Of a stretch of 64,000 nt of DNA, positions 16,909 through 25,620 are shown in pieces. The position numbers and the translations under genes were made by a program. Source of the stretch: Bacterioplanoides sp965219715. GTDB taxonomy: Bacteria > Pseudomonadota > Gammaproteobacteria > Pseudomonadales > Oceanobacteraceae. The DNA lies in the NCBI RefSeq assembly GCF_965219715.1, contig NZ_OZ244785.1, forward strand, positions 4,733,688 to 4,797,687, written 5' to 3'. The notes under the pieces are model-generated. The model ran no database searches. It saw only the letters and a program-made list of their open reading frames with translations, and was not told the origin of the DNA. How positions within the stretch are numbered: position 1 is the first letter of the stretch; every line of letters starts with the position of its first letter.

Positions 16909-17891
16909 AACATTTGGTCGTGACTGGTGGTCTTGGGATGTTGGGTTCGAATCTAGTCAATGCTAGCTTTTCTCGCTTTGATAGTATTACTGTCATTGAT
17001 TCTAACATTCGCGGAATGAAAGATTATGCAATTAATCTCTGGGGAGAGAATAAATACGATTTAATAGAAGAGGATGTTCGAGAGATTTCTAAGGATAATG
17101 TTGATAAGCTTTTAAGTAAGCATGGAGATATATATTTTGTTCATCTGGCCGATGTTGTTGCAGGTATTGGATATGTTTTTAATAATCAGTTTTCGATATT
17201 GGAAGAAAATACAAGTATAGATATTGCAGCATTTAAGCTTTCCAAGATGATTGATGCTAGTAAAGTATTGTATGCCTCAACTGCATGTGTATTCAATCAA
17301 GCAAGTCAGAGGAGCTTGGATGCGAAAGTTTCTATCTCAAAAGATTTATTTCCAGCTAATCCAGAAAGTACATATGGCTGGGCAAAATTATTTGGTGAGC
17401 TTGCTTTATTTAATTTGTATGATGAGGCAGATAATGTAGGTGTAATATATTTTCATAATTTAATTGGAACTCCGTGTGATTTTTGGAGTGAGAGATCACA
17501 AATGTTGCCAAGCATTGTTAATAGGTTGTTGTCTTTACCTGATGATGAGCCTAAGGTTTTGACGGTTTGGGGGAGTGGTAAGCAGGGAAGGGCATTGGTT
17601 CCAGTTCAATTAGCTGTTGAGTCAATTTTGAATACTTTAAGCTTGGAGAAAATCCAAAAAAGGAACCAAGTTGGCCCAGAATTTTGTACATCAATAAGAG
17701 AGGTGGCTGAAATATTGTTATCGAAAACAGATGGTAAGTATGTTTTGGATTTTGATCTGACTAAACCAGAAGGAGATATTGGTAGATCAGTGGCGGCAGG
17801 TGAAAGCAGACTTGTAGCCAAAATCACGATGGATGATATACGACAAGTAATTGGTGATGTTTATCTTTGGGTTAAAGAGCGGAAAGTATAA
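16905..17891 (+). CDS. NAD-dependent epimerase/dehydratase (extended SDR)
   Basis: This 328-aa extended short-chain dehydrogenase likely acts on a nucleotide sugar. The NAD motif TGGLGMLGSN is at the N-terminus, ASTACVF supplies the catalytic Ser/Thr region, and YGWAKLFGE carries the Tyr-x-x-x-Lys pair. It overlaps the asparagine-synthase-like gene by ATGA and is one base from the next glycosyltransferase, so it belongs to the same operon. Specific activity (epimerase, dehydratase or reductase) cannot be assigned. Confidence 0.82.
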   Translation: MKHLVVTGGLGMLGSNLVNASFSRFDSITVIDSNIRGMKDYAINLWGENKYDLIEEDVREISKDNVDKLLSKHGDIYFVHLADVVAGIGYVFNNQFSILEENTSIDIAAFKLSKMIDASKVLYASTACVFNQASQRSLDAKVSISKDLFPANPESTYGWAKLFGELALFNLYDEADNVGVIYFHNLIGTPCDFWSERSQMLPSIVNRLLSLPDDEPKVLTVWGSGKQGRALVPVQLAVESILNTLSLEKIQKRNQVGPEFCTSIREVAEILLSKTDGKYVLDFDLTKPEGDIGRSVAAGESRLVAKITMDDIRQVIGDVYLWVKERKV

Positions 17892-17892
17892 G

Positions 17893-18921
17893 ATGATCGA
17901 TAACGTTACTTTTGTTTTGCCTAAGAGGTACTACGGTGGAATGGAGGTTTCTAATCAGAAACTTATGGACTACTTTTCACGTAATTTTTCGGTAACTGTA
18001 TCTGCATATGTGCAAAAAGGGGGGGGGGATAATAATCCTTACATTTGCAACTCTTGTGAAACTTTGTCACTCACTGAAATATATTTTTCAGTATTAAAGT
18101 GGTATAAGAATAGAAGACAGACCTTGTTTGTTATCAATGGTGTATTTCCGTTGCTTTGTATGTTGCTTATACCTTTTAGAGTTAACGCTGTTTATCAGCT
18201 GCACTGCACGCTTGAAGGAAATAATGAGCTAAAGCAATTTAAAAGAATTATTCTCAAAAGTTTGGTTGCTATTTGTACCTATCGCTTTAAGGTATATTGT
18301 GTGTCTGAGTCTTTGGCTGATGAGGTCAGAGGTTATAAGTTGTCAAATTATAATGCTGTTTCATTCTCCCCTAATGTATTGGACGATTATAAAATAAGAG
18401 CTTTTAATGATATATCAAGGTTGTCCTTTGTTGGGCGTATCAGCCATCAGAAAGACCCAATCTTTGCAGTTGACGTGTTTCGAGAATTTAGTCGAACGGA
18501 TACTGGGCTTAAATTATCTATGATTGGAGAGGGCCATCTTACAAATAAAATAAAGCAGAAAGCTTCCACTTTAAATATAGATTTTCCTGGTTGGCTGGAT
18601 CAGCCTTATTTAGCAGGAAGTGCTTTGTTATTTACATCAAACTATGAGGGGTATGGGTTAGTTATCATCGAGGCTTTAGCTAATGGATGTTTGGTTGTAG
18701 CAAGAGATGCGCCACATGGTCCGAGCGATATACTAAGTAAAATTGATAAGGATATGATTGTTCCGTTTGACTCAGGCCCAGAGGCTTATGTTGATTGCTT
18801 GAATTTACTACGAAGCAAGTATTCTTCAAAAGTTGAGCGCGAACAGCTTAAGGATAGGATTTATAATTATTTAAAATATTTGAACGATATCAGATTTAAT
18901 AGCTGGGATGTTCTTCTTTGA
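17893..18921 (+). CDS. Glycosyltransferase family 4 (GT-B fold)
   Basis: A 342-aa GT-B enzyme. The N-terminus VTFVLPKRYYGGMEVSNQKL is the usual GT4 GG-M acceptor loop, LSFVGRISHQKDP opens the C-terminal Rossmann half, and TSNYEGYGLVIIEALANG is the EX7E donor-binding motif. ATG 17893 follows the preceding stop by one base; the longer open frame is inside the previous gene. A run of nine G residues (about 18020) lies within the coding frame and is a possible slippage tract. It overlaps the next gene by TGATG. Confidence 0.88.
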   Translation: MIDNVTFVLPKRYYGGMEVSNQKLMDYFSRNFSVTVSAYVQKGGGDNNPYICNSCETLSLTEIYFSVLKWYKNRRQTLFVINGVFPLLCMLLIPFRVNAVYQLHCTLEGNNELKQFKRIILKSLVAICTYRFKVYCVSESLADEVRGYKLSNYNAVSFSPNVLDDYKIRAFNDISRLSFVGRISHQKDPIFAVDVFREFSRTDTGLKLSMIGEGHLTNKIKQKASTLNIDFPGWLDQPYLAGSALLFTSNYEGYGLVIIEALANGCLVVARDAPHGPSDILSKIDKDMIVPFDSGPEAYVDCLNLLRSKYSSKVEREQLKDRIYNYLKYLNDIRFNSWDVLL

Positions 18922-19964
18922 TGGCGTTTTTGCGATTTATATTTATACTGACATTTTTGTTTCCTTTTATCCCTGGAATCCTTGTATCTGATATTCAGCC
19001 TTTATTTATTGTTGTCGGTGCTATTTGCTTTTTTGTATCTTCAGATCGGGTGTTATTTGTGCCAATGCTGTTGCTAACATTTTTATTGTTTTACTCAATT
19101 CTTTTCTTTGATGAATTAACAATAAAGGTATTGGTGTCAATAATTGGATATGTCGTTACATTTGAAGTTTTCCGTAGAGTAGACTTTGCAATACTGTCCA
19201 GAGCTTTGTGGGTTTATTTTTCTATTACGTTAGTTGGAGCATTGATACACTATGTAGACTTGAATTTTTGGGGAGAGGTCAGAGAAACTCTATCTTTGCG
19301 GAACTCAAATTATGAGTATTATTCGCAATTTGCGCCAGAGCCAAGTATGTATTATATACAGTTGATTGCTATATATGCGGCAATTGTTTGGTTTGGAGAC
19401 TATAAGCTTAGGGTAATGTATGCTATAACTTCTATTGTGACTTTCATACTTGGAAGTGATTTGGCCTTATTATTGCTGTTAATTCCAGTAGCTGTAGAGC
19501 TAAGTTTATTGTTTTTCACTAAAGAGAAACTGTTCTTTTTGGGAAACTTGGCTTCTTTTTTTATATTGTTTACGTTTGGTGCGTGCTTTCTATTGTTCCC
19601 TGATCTTTTCATGGTTTTTATAGAATACTTTCATCGCTCAGAGCAGGTAAGGATTTACGATGTGGGTCAGATATATTATTCGTTCACTAAAAATCCTATA
19701 GGAATGTCCGAATATAAAAGTATGATGGTAAATTTTTCACTCGATTACCCTGGCCGGTTTCGGGAAGACAGTTTGGGGTCAACTTCAGCTCTTTCTAATA
19801 TTATATACTCCATAGGAGGAGTGGGTTTTTTGTTCTTTATCTTTATAATAAGATTTTATTTTAAGTATTTGGGGATTTTTCTGTTGTCTATATCCTCAAC
19901 TATAGGGTTGAGTTGGTTTCCATTGGCTTTGATTATATGTAGAAAGAGGAATTGTAATGCTTGA
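18921..19964 (+). CDS. Probable O-antigen polymerase (Wzy-like), polytopic membrane protein
   Basis: A very hydrophobic 347-aa protein with about ten membrane segments, a longer periplasmic-type loop (about 115-140, containing SQFAPEPSMYYIQ) and another loop near residues 245-280. This pattern, the Phe/Leu-rich AT-biased sequence and the location between glycosyltransferases fit a Wzy polymerase that joins repeat units in the periplasm. Sequence identity in this family is poor, so the call rests on topology and context. It overlaps both neighbours. Confidence 0.65.
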   Translation: MAFLRFIFILTFLFPFIPGILVSDIQPLFIVVGAICFFVSSDRVLFVPMLLLTFLLFYSILFFDELTIKVLVSIIGYVVTFEVFRRVDFAILSRALWVYFSITLVGALIHYVDLNFWGEVRETLSLRNSNYEYYSQFAPEPSMYYIQLIAIYAAIVWFGDYKLRVMYAITSIVTFILGSDLALLLLLIPVAVELSLLFFTKEKLFFLGNLASFFILFTFGACFLLFPDLFMVFIEYFHRSEQVRIYDVGQIYYSFTKNPIGMSEYKSMMVNFSLDYPGRFREDSLGSTSALSNIIYSIGGVGFLFFIFIIRFYFKYLGIFLLSISSTIGLSWFPLALIICRKRNCNA

Positions 19965-20772
19965 TTTGACAGCAATTATTCCAACAGTCGGGCGCTTTGA
20001 TGAAGTTAATAAGCTATGCCTTGGTTTAGTAAGCTATAATATCAAATGTATTGTAGTAGTTGATGGTCCTTTTGAAGATCCCAAGGGAGTTTTATCAGAC
20101 ATAAAAAAAAGCGCTGATATTATATATCTTGAAAGGAATGTAGGTCAGGCGCTGGCTACAGATAAAGGTATAGATATAGTAGATACAAATAAGATCATGT
20201 TGATTGACTCAGATGATTTTATCACGATCGATGATGTTAAGCGTTTTGAAAAAGAACTTGACGGTATTCAATCTAAACAGATATTACTTCCAAGAAGTAT
20301 AGCAATATCAGGAGGACGAGTTATTAAGCGTACTAGCTCTATTTCTAGTTATTCTGGCAAGCTAAGGAAAAATACTTTTGGTGCTCAGAGTGGCGTGATT
20401 TTTAATAGAGAGGACTATGTTAGCCTAGGGGGGCAAAGTAAAAAGCTAGCTTCTTGTAAAGATTGGGATATGTGGATTAGGGCGCTAGAAAATGGATTTT
20501 TTTTTCATGTTTATAATGCAGATGTATTTTACAGTAAATCTGATGATGGAATATCGCGTAATTTGGCTAATGTTCTGAAAGGGCGTTTTCAGCTATGGGA
20601 AGCTCACCCATTATTGTTTACTAGCTTTGGTCGACTGTACGACTGGTATTTGTTGCTTCGCTATGTAGCTTTTAATTGCGAGCCTGCCGGGCATGTGAAC
20701 TTTAGTATGCTATATAACGTTTTTTACCCAATTCATCGTATTGTTTTTAAGTTACGGAAACGGTTTTTCTAG
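19957..20772 (+). CDS. Glycosyltransferase family 2
   Basis: A 271-aa GT2 enzyme. It starts LTAIIPTVGRFDEVNKL, has IVVVDGPFEDP in the nucleotide-binding region, IMLIDSDDFITIDD with the DSDD metal motif near residue 86, and a C-terminal CKDWDMWIRALENG with the ED/DW-type acceptor region. It overlaps the Wzy-like gene by 8 bases and the next gene by TAGTG. Donor sugar is unknown. Confidence 0.88.
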   Translation: MLDLTAIIPTVGRFDEVNKLCLGLVSYNIKCIVVVDGPFEDPKGVLSDIKKSADIIYLERNVGQALATDKGIDIVDTNKIMLIDSDDFITIDDVKRFEKELDGIQSKQILLPRSIAISGGRVIKRTSSISSYSGKLRKNTFGAQSGVIFNREDYVSLGGQSKKLASCKDWDMWIRALENGFFFHVYNADVFYSKSDDGISRNLANVLKGRFQLWEAHPLLFTSFGRLYDWYLLLRYVAFNCEPAGHVNFSMLYNVFYPIHRIVFKLRKRFF

Positions 20773-21851
20773 TGTTCAGAGATTACTCTATTAGAGTTAT
20801 ATATACCCTAACGAAGTTTGGTTGGCTAACTTTATTGTCAATATTTGTGGGAGCTCTGTACGGCTTTGGTAGTGCAGAGTCGATACTGATGATTCTACCT
20901 CTACAGGCGATACTAATCGCTGATTTTGGTTTATCTGTTATTGCTTCTGTTAAAAAGAAGAGGCCTTCTTTTTATATTAGTATTGCTTTGTGTCTACTTG
21001 CGAGCTATTGCACAACTTATATATATTACGAAAGTGTTGTGGCTGTATTTACCGGTGATGAGTCTTTAGTATTGTTCTTTCTTATATTCATATTTTCTTT
21101 TTCGGTTGTCGTTGTTAATACCGTAGACTCAATATGCAGAGCGAATGGGGTTGTAGTTCCCATCTCACTAGCAGCAATATTTATTTGCGTGCTGGCGCAG
21201 GTCTTGGTTTTCATGATGGCTTTTTGGAATTTTAAATATTTCTATTTTTTGATATTTGTAGTGGCCTACTTGTTTTCTGCATTCCATCTTAGATCCTTTT
21301 TAAATAGTAAAGTCTATGGTATCTCTTTAGAGTTAGTTCCTAAGTTCCTTTTTTTTCTAAATGGTGTTTTATTAGTCTATTTTGGTACTAGATATGATCT
21401 GGCATATCTATCTGGTGAGGAGCTTGTGTTTCTCGACTTTTCTGAAAAATTTTATGCCGCTTTAATGTTTCCTATTAATGTCGCATTGAATGTGTTTCAT
21501 AGTAGAGGAGTTGATCTCAGAACTAGTTTTTTTTATTTTTCGATAATATTTGTTGCTTTGCTATTAGCTTACTTGTATCTACTGGGTTTTTGGCAGGTGG
21601 CTCTTTTTGCAGGTATATATATGGCGAAACTTTTTTTTGCCATATACTCATACTACGGCAATTATACGGATTCAACTAACTTCGTTGTTGTTCTTGCTAG
21701 TCTTGCTTATCTTCTGGTTTTTATATGTACGAAGGTTTTTCTGGTTGAATATAAGTATTATCTTGAAGTTTCTCTGGTTATGATTGTCGGGATGCTTGCT
21801 ATTTTTTCAATCTCAAATTATTTGAATAAGAGCTTTAAAGGAGTTAATTGA
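20772..21851 (+). CDS. Polytopic membrane protein, possible Wzx-type flippase
   Basis: A 359-aa protein with roughly ten membrane helices and a GTG start overlapping the previous stop. The opening FRDYSIRVIYTLTKFGWLTL and the following ILPLQAILIADFGLSVIAS resemble the first helices of polysaccharide exporters of the MOP superfamily, although the protein is shorter than the usual 400-480 aa. A Wzx role, flipping lipid-linked units across the inner membrane, is inferred from context, because the locus otherwise has Wzy- and Wzz-type genes but no clear flippase. Confidence 0.55.
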   Translation: MFRDYSIRVIYTLTKFGWLTLLSIFVGALYGFGSAESILMILPLQAILIADFGLSVIASVKKKRPSFYISIALCLLASYCTTYIYYESVVAVFTGDESLVLFFLIFIFSFSVVVVNTVDSICRANGVVVPISLAAIFICVLAQVLVFMMAFWNFKYFYFLIFVVAYLFSAFHLRSFLNSKVYGISLELVPKFLFFLNGVLLVYFGTRYDLAYLSGEELVFLDFSEKFYAALMFPINVALNVFHSRGVDLRTSFFYFSIIFVALLLAYLYLLGFWQVALFAGIYMAKLFFAIYSYYGNYTDSTNFVVVLASLAYLLVFICTKVFLVEYKYYLEVSLVMIVGMLAIFSISNYLNKSFKGVN

Positions 21852-21854
21852 CAT

Positions 21855-22973
21855 ATGAAGCGCGCACTTATCACAGGGGTTACTGGTCAGGATGGTTCTT
21901 ACCTGGCTGAGTTTTTGTTGGAGAAGGGCTATGAAGTTCATGGAATCAAACGTCGTGCATCTTCTTTTAACACGGAGCGTGTCGATCATATTTATCAAGA
22001 TCGCCACGAGTCAAATGTTAACTTCTTTATGCATTACGGAGATCTGACAGACACCTCCAATCTAACCCGTATTTTAAAGGAAGTTCAGCCTGATGAAGTA
22101 TACAATCTTGGTGCGCAGTCTCATGTAGCCGTTTCTTTCGAGTCTCCAGAGTACACGGCAGACGTCGACGCAATTGGTACTCTGCGTCTGTTGGAAGCGA
22201 TTCGCTTCTTGGGTATGGAGAAGAAGACTCGTTTCTATCAAGCTTCTACCTCAGAATTGTACGGTGAGGTTCAGGAAATTCCTCAAAAGGAAACTACTCC
22301 ATTCCATCCACGTTCTCCGTATGCCGTTGCTAAGATGTACGCCTATTGGATTGCGGTTAACTACCGTGAATCTTATGGGATGTACGCCTGTAACGGCATT
22401 CTGTTTAATCACGAATCTCCACGCCGTGGTGAAACCTTCGTTACCCGCAAGATTACTCGCGCATTGGCTAATATCTCCCAGGGCGTCGAAAAGTGCTTAT
22501 ATCTCGGTAATATGGATGCCTTACGTGACTGGGGCCACGCCAAAGATTACGTGCGTATGCAGTGGATGATGCTGCAACAAGATAATCCCGAAGATTTTGT
22601 AATCGCCACCGGCAAGCAAATTTCTGTACGCGATTTTGTGCGTTTGTCTGCCAAAGAACTAGGCATTGAGCTGGAATTTTCCGGTGAAGGCGTAGAAGAG
22701 AAAGCGACCATCACTAAGATTACCGGTGATACCTGTACGGGAGTCTCTGCTGGTGATGTTATCGTGCGTGTTGATCCCAAATACTTCCGTCCTGCAGAAG
22801 TAGAGACTCTGTTAGGCGACCCAACTAAAGCCAAAGAAAAACTGGGTTGGACGCCAGAGATTACCGTTGAAGAAATGTGCGCTGAGATGGTACAGGCTGA
22901 CCTGGCTAAGGCTAAACAGCACGCTCTGTTAAAAGAGCATGGTTATGACGTAAATGTATCTCTGGAAGGCTAA
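21855..22973 (+). CDS. gmd: GDP-mannose 4,6-dehydratase
   Basis: This enzyme converts GDP-D-mannose to GDP-4-keto-6-deoxymannose. TGVTGQDGSYLAEFLLE is the NADP-binding start, KRRASSFNTERVDHIY is the Gmd signature, and YAVAKMYAYW holds the catalytic Tyr/Lys. The 372-aa length is normal. Base composition returns to the genome norm here, unlike the AT-rich genes before it, so gmd-fcl-gmm may have a different history. Its substrate depends on ManC, whose copy nearby is broken. Confidence 0.97.
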   Translation: MKRALITGVTGQDGSYLAEFLLEKGYEVHGIKRRASSFNTERVDHIYQDRHESNVNFFMHYGDLTDTSNLTRILKEVQPDEVYNLGAQSHVAVSFESPEYTADVDAIGTLRLLEAIRFLGMEKKTRFYQASTSELYGEVQEIPQKETTPFHPRSPYAVAKMYAYWIAVNYRESYGMYACNGILFNHESPRRGETFVTRKITRALANISQGVEKCLYLGNMDALRDWGHAKDYVRMQWMMLQQDNPEDFVIATGKQISVRDFVRLSAKELGIELEFSGEGVEEKATITKITGDTCTGVSAGDVIVRVDPKYFRPAEVETLLGDPTKAKEKLGWTPEITVEEMCAEMVQADLAKAKQHALLKEHGYDVNVSLEG

Positions 22974-22979
22974 ATAGTT

Positions 22980-23945
22980 ATGACAGTACGCATCTTTGTT
23001 GCTGGTCATAAGGGTATGGTCGGTTCGGCGATTGTTCGCCAGTTACGTGCTTCTGGCCGTGATGTTGAAGTGATTACCCGTGACCGCTCCGAGCTTAATC
23101 TCCTGGATCAACAACAGGTTCACAATTTCTTTCAGCAACAAAATATTGATGAAGTGTACCTGGCAGCAGCAAAGGTGGGGGGTATTGTTGCAAATAATAC
23201 CTACCCAGCTGAGTTTATTTACGAAAACCTGATGATGGAATGCAATATTGTGCATGCAGCCCATCAGGCTGGTGTGAATGATTTATTGTTCTTGGGATCT
23301 TCCTGTATTTATCCAAAATTGGCTGAACAGCCAATGAAGGAAAGTGCTTTATTAACGGGGACTCTTGAGCCAACCAATGAGCCCTATGCAATTGCTAAAA
23401 TTGCTGGCATCAAGTTGTGTGAATCCTATAACCGTCAGTATAGTCGCAATTACCGGAGTGTGATGCCTACGAACCTATATGGTGAAAATGATAATTTTCA
23501 TCCAGAAAACTCACATGTTATCCCGGCATTGATGCGTCGCTTCCATGAAGCAAAGTTGAATAGTGATAAAGAAGTGGTGGTATGGGGTTCTGGTAAACCG
23601 ATGCGAGAGTTTTTACATGTCGATGATATGGCAGCTGCCAGTATCTTTGTCATGAATGCCAGCGATGAGGTATATAAAAACTGCACCGAAGACATGTTAT
23701 CTCACATCAATGTTGGTACCGGAGTAGACTGTACCATTGCGGAATTAGCATTGACTATGGCTGAGGTTGTAGGTTTTGAGGGAGAGGTGGTATTCGACAG
23801 TACTAAGCCGGATGGCGCACCCCGCAAGTTAATGGATGTTTCTACTTTAAAAGAGCTGGGCTGGCAATATAGCATCAGTTTAAAAGATGGTTTGTCTATG
23901 ACTTATAAGTGGTTCCTAAATAACCAGGATAACTTCCGTGGCTGA
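22980..23945 (+). CDS. fcl: GDP-L-fucose synthase
   Basis: An epimerase-reductase that completes GDP-L-fucose from the Gmd product. The NADP motif AGHKGMVGSAIV, the FLGSSCIYPK stretch, and YAIAKIAGIKLCESYNRQY with the catalytic Tyr/Lys are intact. The 321-aa length is as expected. The order gmd-fcl-gmm mirrors colanic acid and O-antigen loci. The end overlaps gmm by 8 bases. Confidence 0.96.
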   Translation: MTVRIFVAGHKGMVGSAIVRQLRASGRDVEVITRDRSELNLLDQQQVHNFFQQQNIDEVYLAAAKVGGIVANNTYPAEFIYENLMMECNIVHAAHQAGVNDLLFLGSSCIYPKLAEQPMKESALLTGTLEPTNEPYAIAKIAGIKLCESYNRQYSRNYRSVMPTNLYGENDNFHPENSHVIPALMRRFHEAKLNSDKEVVVWGSGKPMREFLHVDDMAAASIFVMNASDEVYKNCTEDMLSHINVGTGVDCTIAELALTMAEVVGFEGEVVFDSTKPDGAPRKLMDVSTLKELGWQYSISLKDGLSMTYKWFLNNQDNFRG

Positions 23946-24447
23946 TGTATCCGGGGGGAGGGTTGTTCACGACTTTTTACCTGCTGAAACCTTTGAAGCT
24001 ATCGTTGATGCGGCCCCTTTGGTTTCCATCGATCTGGTCGTACGAGATCAGAATGGACATGTGTTATTAGGTCGGCGTAACAACCGGCCTGCTCAGGGAT
24101 ATTGGTTCGTTCCTGGCGGGCGTATTCGTAAAAATGAATCTCTTGAATCTGCTTTCACACGTCTAACCAAAGACGAAATAGGAATTGAGTCGGAGATATG
24201 TAGTGCTACCTATCTCGGTTTATACGAACATTTTTATGACGACAGTATTTTTACCGAAGCAGGCAAGCTTGTTTCCACACACTACGTTGTAAATGGTTTT
24301 GAAATAGTGGTTGATTCTGCTGATATGTCATTGCCAGAGCAGCAGCATAATGATTATTGCTGGCAGAGCGAAGCCGAGTTGTTAACGAATCCAGAAGTAC
24401 ATATACACAGTAAATGGTACTTTCAGAAGGACAAAGGTTTTTTATGA
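23938..24447 (+). CDS. gmm: GDP-mannose mannosyl hydrolase (Nudix)
   Basis: A 169-aa Nudix-family enzyme that hydrolyses GDP-mannose or GDP-glucose. NRPAQGYWFVPGGRIRKNES is the distinguishing sequence, and the Nudix box is of the GDP-mannose type, lacking the usual REXXEE. The GTG start overlaps the fcl stop, and the gene ends in an ATGA overlap with the manC remnant. It may tune the GDP-mannose/GDP-fucose pools. Confidence 0.92.
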   Translation: MADVSGGRVVHDFLPAETFEAIVDAAPLVSIDLVVRDQNGHVLLGRRNNRPAQGYWFVPGGRIRKNESLESAFTRLTKDEIGIESEICSATYLGLYEHFYDDSIFTEAGKLVSTHYVVNGFEIVVDSADMSLPEQQHNDYCWQSEAELLTNPEVHIHSKWYFQKDKGFL

Positions 24448-25374
24448 TTATTCCTGTCATTATGGCTGGCGGATCAGGCACACGTTTATGGCCTATGTCA
24501 CGAACAGCTTTTCCTAAGCAGTTTCTGGCATTGGGAAACAATCTCACAATGTTACAGCAAACAGCCGCGAGACTGGATGGCTTAAGCTCCGGTAAGCCCA
24601 TTGTTATTACTAATGAAGAACATCGCTTTTTGGTAGCTGAGCAAATGCGGCAGCAGAAGTCCGATGCAGATATTTTGTTAGAGCCTGTTGGTCGTAATAC
24701 CGCTCCCGCGATTGCTTTGGCGGCATTGCATTTGCTAAACGCTAACACTGAAGAAACTCCTGTGATGTTGGTGCTGGGCTGCATTATGGGAAATCGCAGA
24801 AAAATGCGAAGACGGCAACGCTCTGCTGGGTAAAAACGTTAAGAATCATACTGTTTTAAAAGATACAAAAAATAGTTTTGTTTTTCTGAAAAGCGTTTAG
24901 TTACGACATTGGTGGGTGGAAAACCTTGTTGTTGATACTCCCGATGCGTATTAATTGTAGATAAAGGTAAAGTCCAGAATATTAAAGATATCGTCGCAGA
25001 TATCAAAAAACAGCGTAGAACGGAACATCATAATCATCGTGAAGTGTATCGTCATTGGGGTAAGTACGACTCCATTGACAATGGCGAGCGTTACCAGGTC
25101 AAACGCATTACGGTTAATCCTGGGGGAAAGTTGTCGGTACAAATGCATCACCAGAGCAGAACACTGGATTGTAGTGTCTGGAGCAACAAGTGTGACTCAT
25201 GATGAAGAAACTTACCTGGTCGCAGAAAATGAATCTACTTATATTCCGATTGAGCAGGTGTATGCTCTGGAAAGCCTAGGGGTCATTCCTTTGGAGATAA
25301 TAGAAGTTCAGTCGGGCTCATATTTAGGTGAAGATGATATCGTTCGTTTAAAAGACAAATACGCTGGGGCATAA
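24444..25374 (+). pseudogene. manC: Decayed mannose-1-phosphate guanylyltransferase
   Basis: The N-terminal nucleotidyltransferase begins intact (PVIMAGGSGTRLWPMSR, LEPVGRNTAPAIALAAL) and runs to about residue 111 at 24,775. The reading then jumps, with a shift, to ALWEIAEKCEDGNALLGKNV, which in intact ManC lies about 165 residues further on. Several more frame breaks follow through LIVDKGKVQNIKDIV and YRHWGKYDSIDNGERYQVK to the end EDDIVRLKDKYAGA. Loss of the central domain plus multiple shifts means no GDP-mannose synthesis from this copy. The ATG overlaps the gmm stop, showing it was once part of the same operon. Confidence 0.92.
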
Positions 25375-25389
25375 TCACCATTATTTTTG

Positions 25390-25591
25390 TGACTTGCTTA
25401 TTGTGATAGCCGTATTATTCCGTTGTTACTGGTTGGCGGAACGTATGAGTGTTCCCGTGTAGTCTTGAATTATCGGAGTGGTGTATGGACATCCGGTTTC
25501 GAATACAGAGCCGCTGTTACGTTTATATATTGGAGTGCGTGCCAATCAGTAGTTTGTCAATGATTTAGTTGCTGAAGTTGGGGTGTTCTAA
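25390..25591 (+). pseudogene. Remnant of phosphomannomutase C-terminus
   Basis: No open frame exists here, but short pieces match the end of ManB/Pmm-type phosphohexomutases: VIAVLF and LAERMSVP in one frame and, after a shift, SNTEPLLRLYIGVRANQ, a stop, then FVNDLVAEVGVF ending at 25,591. SNTEP-(LR)L-V is the phosphate-binding signature of that family. It directly follows the manC remnant, the common manC-manB order. Most of the gene is deleted. Confidence 0.75.
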
Positions 25592-25620
25592 ATACATGCT
25601 TTTTTAATAAGAGGGACTGA

